Positions 17,920-25,837 of a stretch of 45,046 bases of DNA are shown piece by piece. Position 1 is the stretch's first letter, and every line of letters starts with the position of its first letter. Below the pieces are notes generated by a model. It was not told the DNA's origin. It made no database searches and saw only the letters and a program-made list of their open reading frames with translations. This DNA comes from Bacteroidales bacterium. Its GTDB lineage: Bacteria; Bacteroidota; Bacteroidia; Bacteroidales; F082. Location of the stretch: the NCBI GenBank assembly GCA_018399335.1, contig JAGYNM010000005.1, positions 1-45,046 on the forward strand, read 5' to 3'. Position numbers and translations under genes: made by a program.

Positions 17920-18855
17920 TTATTGTTTCGTGTCGTCGTCTGTTAACATATTCAGGTAATTAGTATATCTGAAAGCAGCAATTTCGCCTTTTTCGAGTGC
18001 CTCTTTCACTGCGCATCCGGGCTCATGCCTGTGCGTACAATTTGCAAAACGACATAGTGCCATACGATCGCGCATTTCAGGAAAACGCTGTGCAAGCGTT
18101 TCTTTTTCAAGTTCATAAAGCCCAAATTCTTTGATTCCGGGGGTATCAACAATCCATCCGCCAAAACTTAGTTGGTGCATTTCGGCGAATGTAGTTGTGT
18201 GTTTTCCCTTGGAATGGTATTCCGAAATATCACCAATTCTAAGGTTTAGATTCGGGTCGAGCGCATTAATTAGTGCCGATTTCCCTACACCGGAATGGCC
18301 CGAAAAAAGACTTACTTTATCTTTCATCTGTTGCTTAAGCTCATCCAGACCAAAACCACTCACAGCAGAAACTTTAAGGCATGGATAGCCAATATTTTCA
18401 TAGGCGGCAATCAATTCGTTCTGTTCGGCAATTTGCGTTTCATCCAAAAGATCGTATTTATTAAAAACAATTGAACCCGGCAGATGATATGCCTCTGCCG
18501 TTACCAGAAATCGATCAATAAAACCAGTTGAAGTTCTAGGGTTTTGAAGTGTTACAACAAGCAAGGCCTGATCCAGATTGGCTGCAATAATATGAGCCGC
18601 TTTTGATAAATTGGTCGCCTTTCGGATGATAAAATTTTTACGGTCTTCGATATGTTCTATAACAGCAGTTTCTTTCCCCTCTTCCAACCTGATTTCAACC
18701 AGATCGCCCACAGCCAGCGGATTTGTTGTACGGATGCCTTTTAACCTGTATTTCCCGCGCAGGCGACTCAATCGCAGCTGTCCGGAGTCTGTGTAAACAG
18801 TGTACCAGCTTCCGGTTGACCGGATAATTATACCTTTTTCCAATGTATTGATCAT
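17920..18855 (-). CDS. rsgA: Ribosome small-subunit-dependent GTPase A
   Basis: RsgA is a circularly permuted GTPase that checks late 30S ribosome assembly. An OB-fold spans about 1–75. The G4 motif NKYD (132–135) precedes G1 GHSGVGKS (186–193) and G3 DTPG (237–240), the permuted order that defines the family. The C-terminal zinc site is Cys268, Cys273, His275 and Cys281 (CRFANCTHRHEPGC). The length of 311 is normal. It heads the minus-strand cluster and the CBS gene follows 6 nt later. Confidence 0.97.
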   Translation of the reverse strand: MINTLEKGIIIRSTGSWYTVYTDSGQLRLSRLRGKYRLKGIRTTNPLAVGDLVEIRLEEGKETAVIEHIEDRKNFIIRKATNLSKAAHIIAANLDQALLVVTLQNPRTSTGFIDRFLVTAEAYHLPGSIVFNKYDLLDETQIAEQNELIAAYENIGYPCLKVSAVSGFGLDELKQQMKDKVSLFSGHSGVGKSALINALDPNLNLRIGDISEYHSKGKHTTTFAEMHQLSFGGWIVDTPGIKEFGLYELEKETLAQRFPEMRDRMALCRFANCTHRHEPGCAVKEALEKGEIAAFRYTNYLNMLTDDDTKQ

Positions 18856-18986
18856 TGATGATGCAAATGTGTTGTTATGTCACAAATTGTAAACAGATAA
18901 CAAACTGCTTATTGGACAAAAATAGTATTATTCTACCGGAAATCATTTCATCAAAAAAGCACTGCGACAGGAAATTAAAAAAATAA

Positions 18987-19015
18987 TTGTACTTTTCTGA
19001 GAAATTGTATCTTTG
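18987..19015 (+). promoter_or_regulatory. Predicted promoter of the PrsW-like gene
   Basis: A -33 TTG (18987) and -7 TATCTTTG (19008–19015) are separated by 18 nt, close to the sigma-ABfr spacing. The implied transcript start near 19022 leaves about 30 nt before ATG 19051. It rules out the GTG at 19018 as the start. Confidence 0.6.
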
Positions 19016-19050
19016 AAGTGCTAATATTCACATCAAAAACAACCCTAATT

Positions 19051-19728
19051 ATGGACCTCTTTAAGCTAATTAGTTATTTTCAAGCCCCAATTCTGGCGGC
19101 AATATTGATTCTATATCTCAACCGAAAATTCAAAATTGAATCTAATAAACAAATCTATAAAGCCTACGGGCTAGGCTTATTATCGATTGCCACCTTATTT
19201 TTTTTCGACCTCATTGTGGAAGCTTTAGGATATGACCAACTTAAAAACCTGAAGCGAAGTGGCTTTTACAGTTTCGCTATTATAGGATTTGGTTCTCAAT
19301 TTGGAATTTTTATTGTATTACGTTATCTGTTCCTACCCTTAAAGCGTTTCAAATCTCCCCTGGATGGTATTATTTATGGCATGCTCATCGCCCTAGGCTT
19401 CAGCACAATTGCTGTTCCGCTTTTTGATATGGGATTGTTTGCCAGGCAGCCATCGCAGCTCTTACTTTATACTTTACCACTTGCATCCTTGCTTTTTGGT
19501 GTGATTTTAGGATTTTTTGTTGGCATGGGTAAATTCAGAAAAAACAGACTCATTGACTCCCTTACCGGTCTCGGCGCGGCCAGCTTTTTTATGGGGTTTT
19601 TCTATTTTGGTTACCTCACTTCCGAAAAAACAATCATGATTTTATATGGTATTGGTGTGTTTCTAATTGCACTTTTATTATTGATAAAAGCTACAAACAT
19701 CAGACCTGATGAACCGAAAAAGCCGTAG
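19051..19728 (+). CDS. Polytopic membrane protein resembling PrsW
   Basis: A 225-residue membrane protein with about seven or eight hydrophobic helices. The segment SPLDGIIYGMLIALGFSTI closely resembles the LDGxxYGxxxGLGFAxxEN region of PrsW-type membrane proteases (CAAX-protease-like), and the overall layout agrees. The acidic EE pair before it, the Glu after GFA and the later His of PrsW are not seen at the matching places (they read as KRF, Ala and Met). It is therefore either an inactive relative or a chance resemblance. I used ATG 19051, placed about 30 nt after the predicted transcript start. It converges with dprA, with only 5 nt between the stops. Confidence 0.75.
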   Translation: MDLFKLISYFQAPILAAILILYLNRKFKIESNKQIYKAYGLGLLSIATLFFFDLIVEALGYDQLKNLKRSGFYSFAIIGFGSQFGIFIVLRYLFLPLKRFKSPLDGIIYGMLIALGFSTIAVPLFDMGLFARQPSQLLLYTLPLASLLFGVILGFFVGMGKFRKNRLIDSLTGLGAASFFMGFFYFGYLTSEKTIMILYGIGVFLIALLLLIKATNIRPDEPKKP

Positions 19729-19733
19729 CGAAT

Positions 19734-20834
19734 TTAAATCGCCTTTTGATAACGCTTACCCGGCAAAGCTGTTAAAATTCCGTCAAATTCCAGATTAAGC
19801 AACACTGAAGCCATTCGCGATGCTGTGAATCCTGTTTTAATTAACAGCTGATCCAATTCCTGATAAGATTCGTTTTCAAATGCATCCATTATTGTTTGCT
19901 CATCCGGATTGAAAGCTCTGAATAGTTTGGTTTGGACAACCTTTCCTTTTTGAGGAGTTTCCCAACCCATCATATAGCGCAGATTAACAGCATGCTCCAC
20001 CATTGCTGCCCTATTGGTTCTGATTAAAAAATTACATCCTTCGCTATAGGTATCTCCTACTCTTCCTGGAAAAGCAAAAACATCCCTGTTGTAAGAATTG
20101 GCAATATCGGCTGTAATCAAAGCCCCACCTTTCTTAGCCGATTCAACTACGATTAGTGCATCGATCATCCCCGCAACGATGCGATTTCTTTTGGGAAAAT
20201 TCTCACGATCAGGATTGGTTTTGCTTACAAAATCTGTTACTAATCCGCCATTTTCCAACATTCTGGCAGCAAGATTTTTATTTGCTGCTGGATACAAACG
20301 ATCCAGACCGTGAGCCAATACCCCAACAGTTGGCAGGTCGGCTTTTAACGCCGATCGGTGCGCGTAGGTATCAATCCCATATGCTAATCCGCTCACTACC
20401 AGCACACCTTCTCCTTTAAGTTCCTCGGTAAGTTGTTCGCACAAACGTTTTCCGTATTCGGTAGCATTACGGGTACCTACTATTCCGATCACACGATCAG
20501 CATTCAAATCGGCATTTCCCTGAAAATAAATCATCATAGGGTTATCAGCACAATGTTTCAGGCGGCGTGGGTAGTTTTTATCGAGATAAAAAAGTGGCGT
20601 GATTGTGTGTTTTTGAATAAACTTAAGCTCTTCTTCTGCTCTTCCAAGCACTTTTTGATTAAGCAACGCATTGATGGTGTGCTGACCAATTCCGGGAATT
20701 TTTTCCAGACTTCGTCTTTTCTCGCTGAAAACAGCTTCAGGACCACCACAATACGCAATAAGCTTTTTGCCGTTTACATCCCCAATTCCGGGAATGAGCG
20801 TGAGTCCGATTTGAAAAATGAGTTGGTCTGACAT
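19734..20834 (-). CDS. dprA: DNA-processing protein DprA
   Basis: DprA binds incoming single-stranded DNA during transformation and loads RecA. N-terminal helix-hairpin-helix region at about 1–65 (LIPGIGDVNGKKL, IPGIGQHTINAL). The Rossmann-like core has GIVGTRNATEYG, SGLAYGIDTYAHRSAL, LAHGLDRLYP, FPKRNRIVAGM and SAKKGGALITADIA. A C-terminal winged helix (ESYQELDQLLIKTGFTASRM) follows, a DprA_WH domain. I chose the ATG at 20834, because the family starts close before the first HhH; the frame runs 34 codons further without conservation and crosses the predicted promoter. No competence genes are adjacent. Confidence 0.94.
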   Translation of the reverse strand: MSDQLIFQIGLTLIPGIGDVNGKKLIAYCGGPEAVFSEKRRSLEKIPGIGQHTINALLNQKVLGRAEEELKFIQKHTITPLFYLDKNYPRRLKHCADNPMMIYFQGNADLNADRVIGIVGTRNATEYGKRLCEQLTEELKGEGVLVVSGLAYGIDTYAHRSALKADLPTVGVLAHGLDRLYPAANKNLAARMLENGGLVTDFVSKTNPDRENFPKRNRIVAGMIDALIVVESAKKGGALITADIANSYNRDVFAFPGRVGDTYSEGCNFLIRTNRAAMVEHAVNLRYMMGWETPQKGKVVQTKLFRAFNPDEQTIMDAFENESYQELDQLLIKTGFTASRMASVLLNLEFDGILTALPGKRYQKAI

Positions 20835-20840
20835 GGCCGC

Positions 20841-20848
20841 CAAAAATA
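20841..20848 (-). promoter_or_regulatory. Predicted -7 element of dprA
   Basis: TATTTTTG on the minus strand fits TAnnTTTG and ends only 6 nt before the dprA ATG. If used, the dprA messenger would be leaderless or nearly so. No correctly spaced -33 was found. Confidence 0.4.
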
Positions 20849-20894
20849 AATGATTTATGCGATTTGACCTATCAGCAAAGGCAGAAAAATCTTG

Positions 20895-20902
20895 TACATT
20901 TG
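20895..20902 (+). promoter_or_regulatory. Predicted -7 element of the glycosyltransferase gene
   Basis: TACATTTG fits TAnnTTTG. It lies inside the longest version of the glycosyltransferase frame (ATG 20857), which argues for a start codon further in, at TTG 20917. Confidence 0.45.
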
Positions 20903-20916
20903 CGCTAAAACCATTT

Positions 20917-22011
20917 TTGCCAAAACAAAAAACCATATTATTCTGCCCACTAAACTGGGGTCTTGGACATGCCAGCCGCTCAGTTCCGATAATTCGTGTG
21001 TTTCAAAAAATGGGATTTCGGATTATCTTGGCTGCCGACAAAGCCCCTCTGGCATTTTTAAAGACACAATTTCCTGAATTGGAATGGATAAGGTTTAAAG
21101 GCTTCGACCCGCAATACGCCAAAGGAAAACAACAATTTTTAAAGCTTGCTTTTCAGCTTCCGATGGCGCTATGGTTTAATTATCAAGACAGGCGTTTTAT
21201 CGCCAAGCTCCAACGAAAAACAAATATAGACCTCATCATTTCCGACAATCGTTTTGGCGCTTTTAGCAAAAAAATTCCCTCAGTAATCATCACCCATCAG
21301 CTTAACCTCCAAATGCCTAAATCTTTTAGATTATTTACTCCCTTAGCGAATAAGCTGAATCATACGCTTTTAAAGCAGTTCAGTCAATGCTGGATACCTG
21401 ATTTTCAAGGGCAAAACCGACTTTCGGGTGAACTTTCCAATATTCCTAAAAACTTTATCCCAACAATTCATCTCGGAATTTTAAGTCGCTTTTTATCAGC
21501 AAAACCTGAGCCAACTAAAAAGGATATCGACTTGCTTGTAATCCTTTCCGGCCCGGAGCCACAGCGCAGCCAACTCGAAGAAAAAGTTATCAGGCAACTT
21601 GCTGAGGAAATAGGAAATTTTGTCATTCTCAGAGGACTGCCGCAATTACAAACCCAGGAAAAAATAAGCCACAACACCCGATTGCTTAATCATGCAACAG
21701 ACGAATTATTTCTGGAACTGATTAACAGGGCTAAGCAAATTCTCTGTCGTGGCGGTTATTCAACCATCATGGATTTGGCAAACTTAAAACGCACGGCTTT
21801 GCTCGTACCAACACCAGGACAAACAGAACAGGAATATCTGGCGAAATACCTTTCCGGCAAAAGCCTGTTTACCTCTGTAAATCAAGATGATATTATCTTA
21901 AAGGACCTTTTGAACAATCCACAACCAAACGCATTAGCTTTCCCCGAAACCAGTGTAGAAAAACTGGAAGCTATTCTCCGGCAGCAGCTAGAATCATTAG
22001 GTATTTTGTAA
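20917..22011 (+). CDS. Glycosyltransferase of the MurG-like GT-B type
   Basis: A predicted cytoplasmic or membrane-associated GT-B glycosyltransferase of the family that includes MurG-like and MJ1255-like proteins. Near the start is LFCPLNWGLGHASRSVPIIR, the N-terminal glycine-rich loop. The C-terminal domain has LLVILSGPEPQRSQLE and the sugar-nucleotide-binding block CRGGYSTIMDLANLKRTALLVPTPGQTEQEYLAKYL. Acceptor and donor are unknown. The frame opens at ATG 20857 with 20 residues that do not look like the family and contain a promoter-like TACATTTG. TTG 20917, giving 364 residues starting PKQKTILF, fits homologues better. Either start is possible. It is divergent from dprA. Confidence 0.83.
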   Translation: MPKQKTILFCPLNWGLGHASRSVPIIRVFQKMGFRIILAADKAPLAFLKTQFPELEWIRFKGFDPQYAKGKQQFLKLAFQLPMALWFNYQDRRFIAKLQRKTNIDLIISDNRFGAFSKKIPSVIITHQLNLQMPKSFRLFTPLANKLNHTLLKQFSQCWIPDFQGQNRLSGELSNIPKNFIPTIHLGILSRFLSAKPEPTKKDIDLLVILSGPEPQRSQLEEKVIRQLAEEIGNFVILRGLPQLQTQEKISHNTRLLNHATDELFLELINRAKQILCRGGYSTIMDLANLKRTALLVPTPGQTEQEYLAKYLSGKSLFTSVNQDDIILKDLLNNPQPNALAFPETSVEKLEAILRQQLESLGIL

Positions 22012-22016
22012 CTTTG
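22009..22016 (+). promoter_or_regulatory. Predicted -7 element of the hemerythrin gene
   Basis: TAACTTTG fits TAnnTTTG and overlaps the stop codon of the glycosyltransferase gene. It gives a leader of about 20 nt before ATG 22043. Confidence 0.5.
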
Positions 22017-22042
22017 CAGAATCATTCTAAATAAGCAATTTT

Positions 22043-22792
22043 ATGCACATCCATAAGGATCTAAAAATGGCCGAAGTAATTCATATGAATCATCATCTTC
22101 TGCCAGTGCTCAACCGCTTCGATATTTTTCTCGGATTTGGCGAAAGAACCGTAGAAGCAGTTTGTATTGATCACAAAGTAAATGTTGATTTCTTCCTCGA
22201 AATCGTCAATACTTTTCACGATTCTTCTTATTTCCCGCTCAGGCATTTACAAAGTTTTAAGGCCAGCATGCTAATCGATTACCTTCAAAAAACGCATGCT
22301 TATTACCTTGATGTCAAAATTCCGGAAATCGGAAAATACATCAGTGAAATTGCACAAACTTCTGATTTTGAAGAAATCCACAGAAAACTACTTAAAGATT
22401 TTTTTGGTCAGTATCAGCACGAACTCACCAATCATATCAATAAAGAAGAGCAAGGCGTTTATCCCTATGTGCTGCGGCTTGAAAAAGCGTTGGAATCTGA
22501 AAATACAACTGTTGAAACACTCAAAGAACTCCAGCAATACTCTATCATGGAATATGAGGAGGATCATGACGATGTGGAGGCCAAGCTTTTCGATTTGAAA
22601 AATATCCTCATCAAATATTTGCCGCCTGTGCGCAACAACAAATTGCTCAATCTGATTGTGCATGAGATCTTTGAACTGGAACGCGACCTCAATAATCACG
22701 GACATATCGAAGACTTGATTTTAGTTCCTATTGTAGAAAATATGGAAAAAGACCTTCGTTCGCGTTACACAAAGCTTAGCTCCGATGTCTAA
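22043..22792 (+). CDS. Hemerythrin-domain di-iron protein
   Basis: A 249-residue protein with a hemerythrin HHE four-helix bundle. Candidate di-iron ligands are His85 (LQKTH), His131 and Glu135 (HINKEE), His175 (EEDHDD), and His219/His221 with Glu223 (NNHGHIED). The N-terminal segment (about 16–60: LLPVLNRFDIFLGFGERTVEAVC) resembles the ScdA_N/DUF542 region of YtfE/RIC iron-sulfur repair proteins but lacks their CC pair. Proteins of this type bind O2 or NO, or supply iron to damaged Fe-S clusters; which applies here is unknown. Its 3' end overlaps the regulator gene by 8 nt, so the two are made together. A -7 element lies just upstream. Confidence 0.87.
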   Translation: MHIHKDLKMAEVIHMNHHLLPVLNRFDIFLGFGERTVEAVCIDHKVNVDFFLEIVNTFHDSSYFPLRHLQSFKASMLIDYLQKTHAYYLDVKIPEIGKYISEIAQTSDFEEIHRKLLKDFFGQYQHELTNHINKEEQGVYPYVLRLEKALESENTTVETLKELQQYSIMEYEEDHDDVEAKLFDLKNILIKYLPPVRNNKLLNLIVHEIFELERDLNNHGHIEDLILVPIVENMEKDLRSRYTKLSSDV

Positions 22793-23390
22793 TCGCCTTT
22801 GCATACTTTTGGTAGAGCCATCTTTCCTTATCCGTGAAGGCCTCAAAACCTTGCTTAGCAATCAGGGTCAGCCTTATCGGCTCGAAGAATTTGATGCGCC
22901 AGTAGACGATTTAGACAAGCTGATTAACCGAATCAATCCCGATTTGGTTTTAATAAATCCGAAACTTGTTATTCGGCTGGTGAGTTTGCCACGATACAGC
23001 GAAAACAATTTTGAACCTTATTACATCGGTTTAATCGAGCCTGGAACACCGGCACATATTCAAAGTAAATTTGATCAGATAATTTGGCTCGATGCCGAAA
23101 AATCTGAACTAAACAAGGTAATGGAGAAAGTGCTAAAGCATCTGCGAAACGGACAATCAGAACCCGAAAACACCAGTTTGAGCGAACGCGAGTTAAGTAT
23201 TTTAAAACTGGTAGCATTAGGCCATACAAACAATGAAATTGCTGAAAAACTTTTTATAAGCGCTCATACAGTAATGACGCACCGAAAAAATATTACACGA
23301 AAACTAGGAATTAAAACCGTTTCGGGTTTGACTGTTTATGCCATTCTGAATCAACTTATTAAAATTGAAGAGATACAAGGTGCGGATTGA
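22785..23390 (+). CDS. LuxR-family regulator with atypical receiver domain
   Basis: A 201-residue DNA-binding regulator. Residues about 5–115 fold like a response-regulator receiver (CILLVEPSFLIREGLKTLL; PDLVLINP). The position that is phosphorylated in true receivers reads Asn58, and the N-terminal acidic pair is reduced to a single Glu11. About 130–190 is a LuxR/GerE helix-turn-helix: LSERELSILKLVALGHTNNE, then IAEKLFISAHTVMTHRKN. It overlaps the hemerythrin gene by 8 nt. It is likely a phosphorylation-independent regulator, possibly responding to the hemerythrin partner or its ligand; that is inference. No histidine kinase is near. Confidence 0.9.
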   Translation: MSNRLCILLVEPSFLIREGLKTLLSNQGQPYRLEEFDAPVDDLDKLINRINPDLVLINPKLVIRLVSLPRYSENNFEPYYIGLIEPGTPAHIQSKFDQIIWLDAEKSELNKVMEKVLKHLRNGQSEPENTSLSERELSILKLVALGHTNNEIAEKLFISAHTVMTHRKNITRKLGIKTVSGLTVYAILNQLIKIEEIQGAD

Positions 23391-23430
23391 ACAACGGAAA
23401 CCTTTTGAGCACTAATTTATTTATTTGATG

Positions 23431-23438
23431 TAAATTTG
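23431..23438 (+). promoter_or_regulatory. Predicted -7 element of the flavodoxin promoter
   Basis: TAAATTTG fits TAnnTTTG. A TTG at 23405 lies 23 nt upstream, slightly wide for a -33. The leader to ATG 23541 would be about 95 nt, long enough to carry post-transcriptional control, but I see no convincing fold in it. Confidence 0.45.
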
Positions 23439-23540
23439 CGCCCAATTCTTATTGCTAATCCATTTAAGATTTTTAACAGCAAATTTGTAAGAACTACACT
23501 GAAATAACGACATTAATAACAAGAACGGAATTAAGACTTT

Positions 23541-24041
23541 ATGAAAACAGTAGGAATATTTTTTGGTTCCACTTCAGGAACAACCCGCGAAATAGCAGAA
23601 AAAATCCAGAAAGCTTTCGGAAAAGAGGCACATCTGCATAATATCAACCAGGCCGACATCAAAACCATTGATCAGTACGAAAACTTGATTTTTGGGACTT
23701 CGGCATGGGGTATTGGAGATATGCAGGACGATTGGGAAGACTTTATCGACAACCTGAGCGAAATAGATTTTAAAGGCAAAAAAGTTGCACTGTTTGGTTC
23801 AGGCGATCAGGAAGAATATCCCGAAAGCTTTGTTGATGGCCTAGGAACAATGTATTGCCGTCTGCCAGATAAGTCTGTAGTTGTTGGTGAATGGCCAAAA
23901 GACGGCTACAATTACTATTTTTCGTTGGCTGAAAAAGATGAAAAGTTTGTTGGTTTGGTTATCGATGAGCATAATCAGGCTGATCTTTCAGAGGAGCGTA
24001 TCCAGAAGTGGGTGAAAGATCTCAAAAAAGCTTTCAATTAA
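23541..24041 (+). CDS. fldA: Flavodoxin
   Basis: A long-chain flavodoxin of 166 residues; FMN-binding, low-potential electron carrier that replaces ferredoxin when iron is scarce. The phosphate-binding loop is GSTSGTTREIA (9–19). The 50s loop is TSAWGIGDMQDDW with the flavin-flanking Trp, and the 90s loop is GSGDQEEYPESF with the second flanking aromatic. The C-terminal helix is complete. It is preceded by its own -7 element. Its place after the hemerythrin–regulator pair and before haem-uptake genes fits an iron-limitation role (inference). Confidence 0.96.
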   Translation: MKTVGIFFGSTSGTTREIAEKIQKAFGKEAHLHNINQADIKTIDQYENLIFGTSAWGIGDMQDDWEDFIDNLSEIDFKGKKVALFGSGDQEEYPESFVDGLGTMYCRLPDKSVVVGEWPKDGYNYYFSLAEKDEKFVGLVIDEHNQADLSEERIQKWVKDLKKAFN

Positions 24042-24098
24042 TTTACCTACATTAAGGTATTAAAAGCACTTAAAATAATTGCTTTATTTGCACTGTAT

Positions 24099-24470
24099 AT
24101 GACTAACATAAAAGTGTTTAGGGGAATCAAATTACTTATGGCCTTTGCCATCTTCTGGATGGTGATTGGTGATTTGATTACCTACCACCAGGAGGTTATG
24201 TTCGGTGTGAAACTTTTTGACGAACAAGATCCGTTTACCAAGCCGAAATCGCAGGAAGACGGAAAAACAGCAAGTTTCAAAGCACATAAAGGAAGTGACA
24301 AGCCGGACAACTTTCACAGTAGCCTGCTCTATGCTCGTATTGCTATACAAGACAATAAAATCACCAGACATTTTATTGCGTTTAGGTTTTTTCAGCTGCC
24401 TCCAAGTGCTTATATCTCCCTCCACAACAGCATTATTGGGCTTCGTGCACCACCTTTTCGTGAAGCATAA
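24099..24470 (+). CDS. Small membrane-anchored protein of unknown function
   Basis: A 123-residue frame between flavodoxin and the haem-uptake operon. Residues about 9–27 (GIKLLMAFAIFWMVIGDLI) are a hydrophobic signal anchor. A polar region rich in Lys, Asp and Ser follows, then a C-terminal part with LPPSAYISLHNSIIGLRAPP. I do not recognise a family. A signal anchor at the very start and the 57-nt spacing from flavodoxin favour a real gene. Against it, the composition of the second half is unremarkable, and frames of 97 and 87 codons overlap it. The ATG 24099 is the first of the frame. Confidence 0.55.
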   Translation: MTNIKVFRGIKLLMAFAIFWMVIGDLITYHQEVMFGVKLFDEQDPFTKPKSQEDGKTASFKAHKGSDKPDNFHSSLLYARIAIQDNKITRHFIAFRFFQLPPSAYISLHNSIIGLRAPPFREA

Positions 24471-24482
24471 TTTTTCTTAATG

Positions 24483-24540
24483 CTGAAAATGATTTTTTCA
24501 GTCATTTTTATTGGTGCGAACTTATAATTCAGGTTCGTAC
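24483..24540 (+). promoter_or_regulatory. Two inverted repeats upstream of the haem-uptake operon
   Basis: At 24483–24501 CTGAAAA and TTTTCAG are separated by 5 nt. Overlapping it, AAAATGA (24486) and TCATTTT (24502) are separated by 9 nt. At 24514–24540 GTGCGAAC and GTTCGTAC form an 8-bp stem (one G-U in RNA) around 11 nt. The first could be a weak terminator of the preceding gene or an operator resembling the AATGA/TCATT halves of a Fur box; the second is an operator or leader hairpin 40 nt before the HmuY-like start codon. Confidence 0.5.
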
Positions 24541-24580
24541 TGTTGCTATTCATTAAATTTTACACCTTATTATAATTATT

Positions 24581-25834
24581 ATGAAAACATTCTTACTTTC
24601 ATTAATTGCCATGCTTTTTATTGGCCTTTCTGCAAGCGCAAATCCCGTAAACGACTCGGTAAGCATGGGTTCCGGCTATGCCAATGATGTTTGGTACAGT
24701 TTCGAAAATGGTGTGGTTGCTACAGCAGACCGCAGCACCTGGGACATTGGCTTTTACACCAATCGCTGGAGTGCTGGCGTAATCATTAACGACGGCACAG
24801 GAACTGAACTGCTTACTTATGGCAACGGCGATACCTCCAGCTGGAACGCTATCGACACAACCGGAATGGCCGGATGGAAAAGGCTTTACAATTCTGATAC
24901 CATCTGGGAAGATGGCGCTTTTAACCGCAATGCCTTAGGACATCCTGACTATGGCTGGGGCGTTTACAATATGGTTTCGCACGATGTGGTTGGCGATTCT
25001 ATCTATATCATCAAACTGGCTAACGGAGCTTACAAAAAACTCTGGATCGAAAGCAAAAACAGTGTTAACAACACCTATATCTTTACTTATGCTAATCTGG
25101 ATGGCTCCAATCAGTTCACCGAAACACTTGATGCTACTCCTTATGAATCAAAGCTGTTTGTATATTACAACCTTTCTATTGGCTCAGTGATTGATCGCGA
25201 ACCAGCAAAAGACAGCTGGGATCTGTTGTTTAGCAGATATATGGGAACCGTTTTCGATAATGAAGGAAATCCGGCCAATTATGTTGTGGTTGGTGTATTG
25301 AACAATGTAGAAACGGGCGCAAATAAAAATCATCCTGTTTCGCCTGATTTTACTGAATGGTATGCCAAGCCAATGGAATTTCACAAAACCGTGATCGGCA
25401 GCGACTGGAAATATTTCGACATGAACACTTTCAGTTATTCTGTAACAGATTCACTGGTTTATTTTGTACAAAGTCTTTCGGGTGATATTTACAAATTTGT
25501 CCCGCTTTCGTTCTCAGGCCAAAGTGAAGGCAAAACTGTATTCACCCGCGAACTCATTTCTTTAGTTGATCTAACAGAACAAACTACTGAACAGGCCGTT
25601 AAGGTTTTTCCAAATCCAGCTTCGGATCAGATAAATATCCTGCTTCCCGGCTTTGAAAATGAGCTTGCTTCTATTCAGCTTTATGACCTGTCGGGCCGGA
25701 TGTTGTCGGATCAGGAAACAAGACTTACCAATGGACAGATGAATTTTTCAGTGCAACAGTTTGAAGATGGCACTTACATCTTACAAGTAATCTCATCCGG
25801 AAAAGTTCATACACAACAATTGATTGTCAGATAA
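24581..25834 (+). CDS. HmuY-like secreted protein with type IX sorting domain
   Basis: A 417-residue secreted protein. Residues 1–20 are a signal peptide. The central part has two HmuY-like segments, marked by DRSTWDIGFYTNRW near 50 and AKDSWDLLFSRYMGTVF near 210, with YYNLSIG between them. HmuY proteins capture haem at the cell surface and pass it to a TonB-dependent receptor. Residues 340–417 are a type IX secretion C-terminal sorting domain (VKVFPNPASDQINI, LYDLSGRML, GTYILQVISSGK, then the terminal QQLIVR). The protein should therefore cross the outer membrane by T9SS and be attached to the surface. The next gene starts 3 nt later. Haem as the ligand is inferred from family and neighbours; iron-chelate binding is an alternative. 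Confidence 0.85.
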   Translation: MKTFLLSLIAMLFIGLSASANPVNDSVSMGSGYANDVWYSFENGVVATADRSTWDIGFYTNRWSAGVIINDGTGTELLTYGNGDTSSWNAIDTTGMAGWKRLYNSDTIWEDGAFNRNALGHPDYGWGVYNMVSHDVVGDSIYIIKLANGAYKKLWIESKNSVNNTYIFTYANLDGSNQFTETLDATPYESKLFVYYNLSIGSVIDREPAKDSWDLLFSRYMGTVFDNEGNPANYVVVGVLNNVETGANKNHPVSPDFTEWYAKPMEFHKTVIGSDWKYFDMNTFSYSVTDSLVYFVQSLSGDIYKFVPLSFSGQSEGKTVFTRELISLVDLTEQTTEQAVKVFPNPASDQINILLPGFENELASIQLYDLSGRMLSDQETRLTNGQMNFSVQQFEDGTYILQVISSGKVHTQQLIVR

Positions 25835-25837
25835 CCC

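Noticed and set aside
18917-18924. TATTTTTG on the minus strand upstream of rsgA
   Set aside because: It fits the -7 consensus, but no -33 is correctly spaced and such A/T runs are frequent in this gap, so I did not call a promoter.
24217-24480. 87-codon frame overlapping the small unknown gene on the same strand
   Set aside because: It starts mid-gene and lacks the signal anchor; the frame at 24099 is the better candidate.
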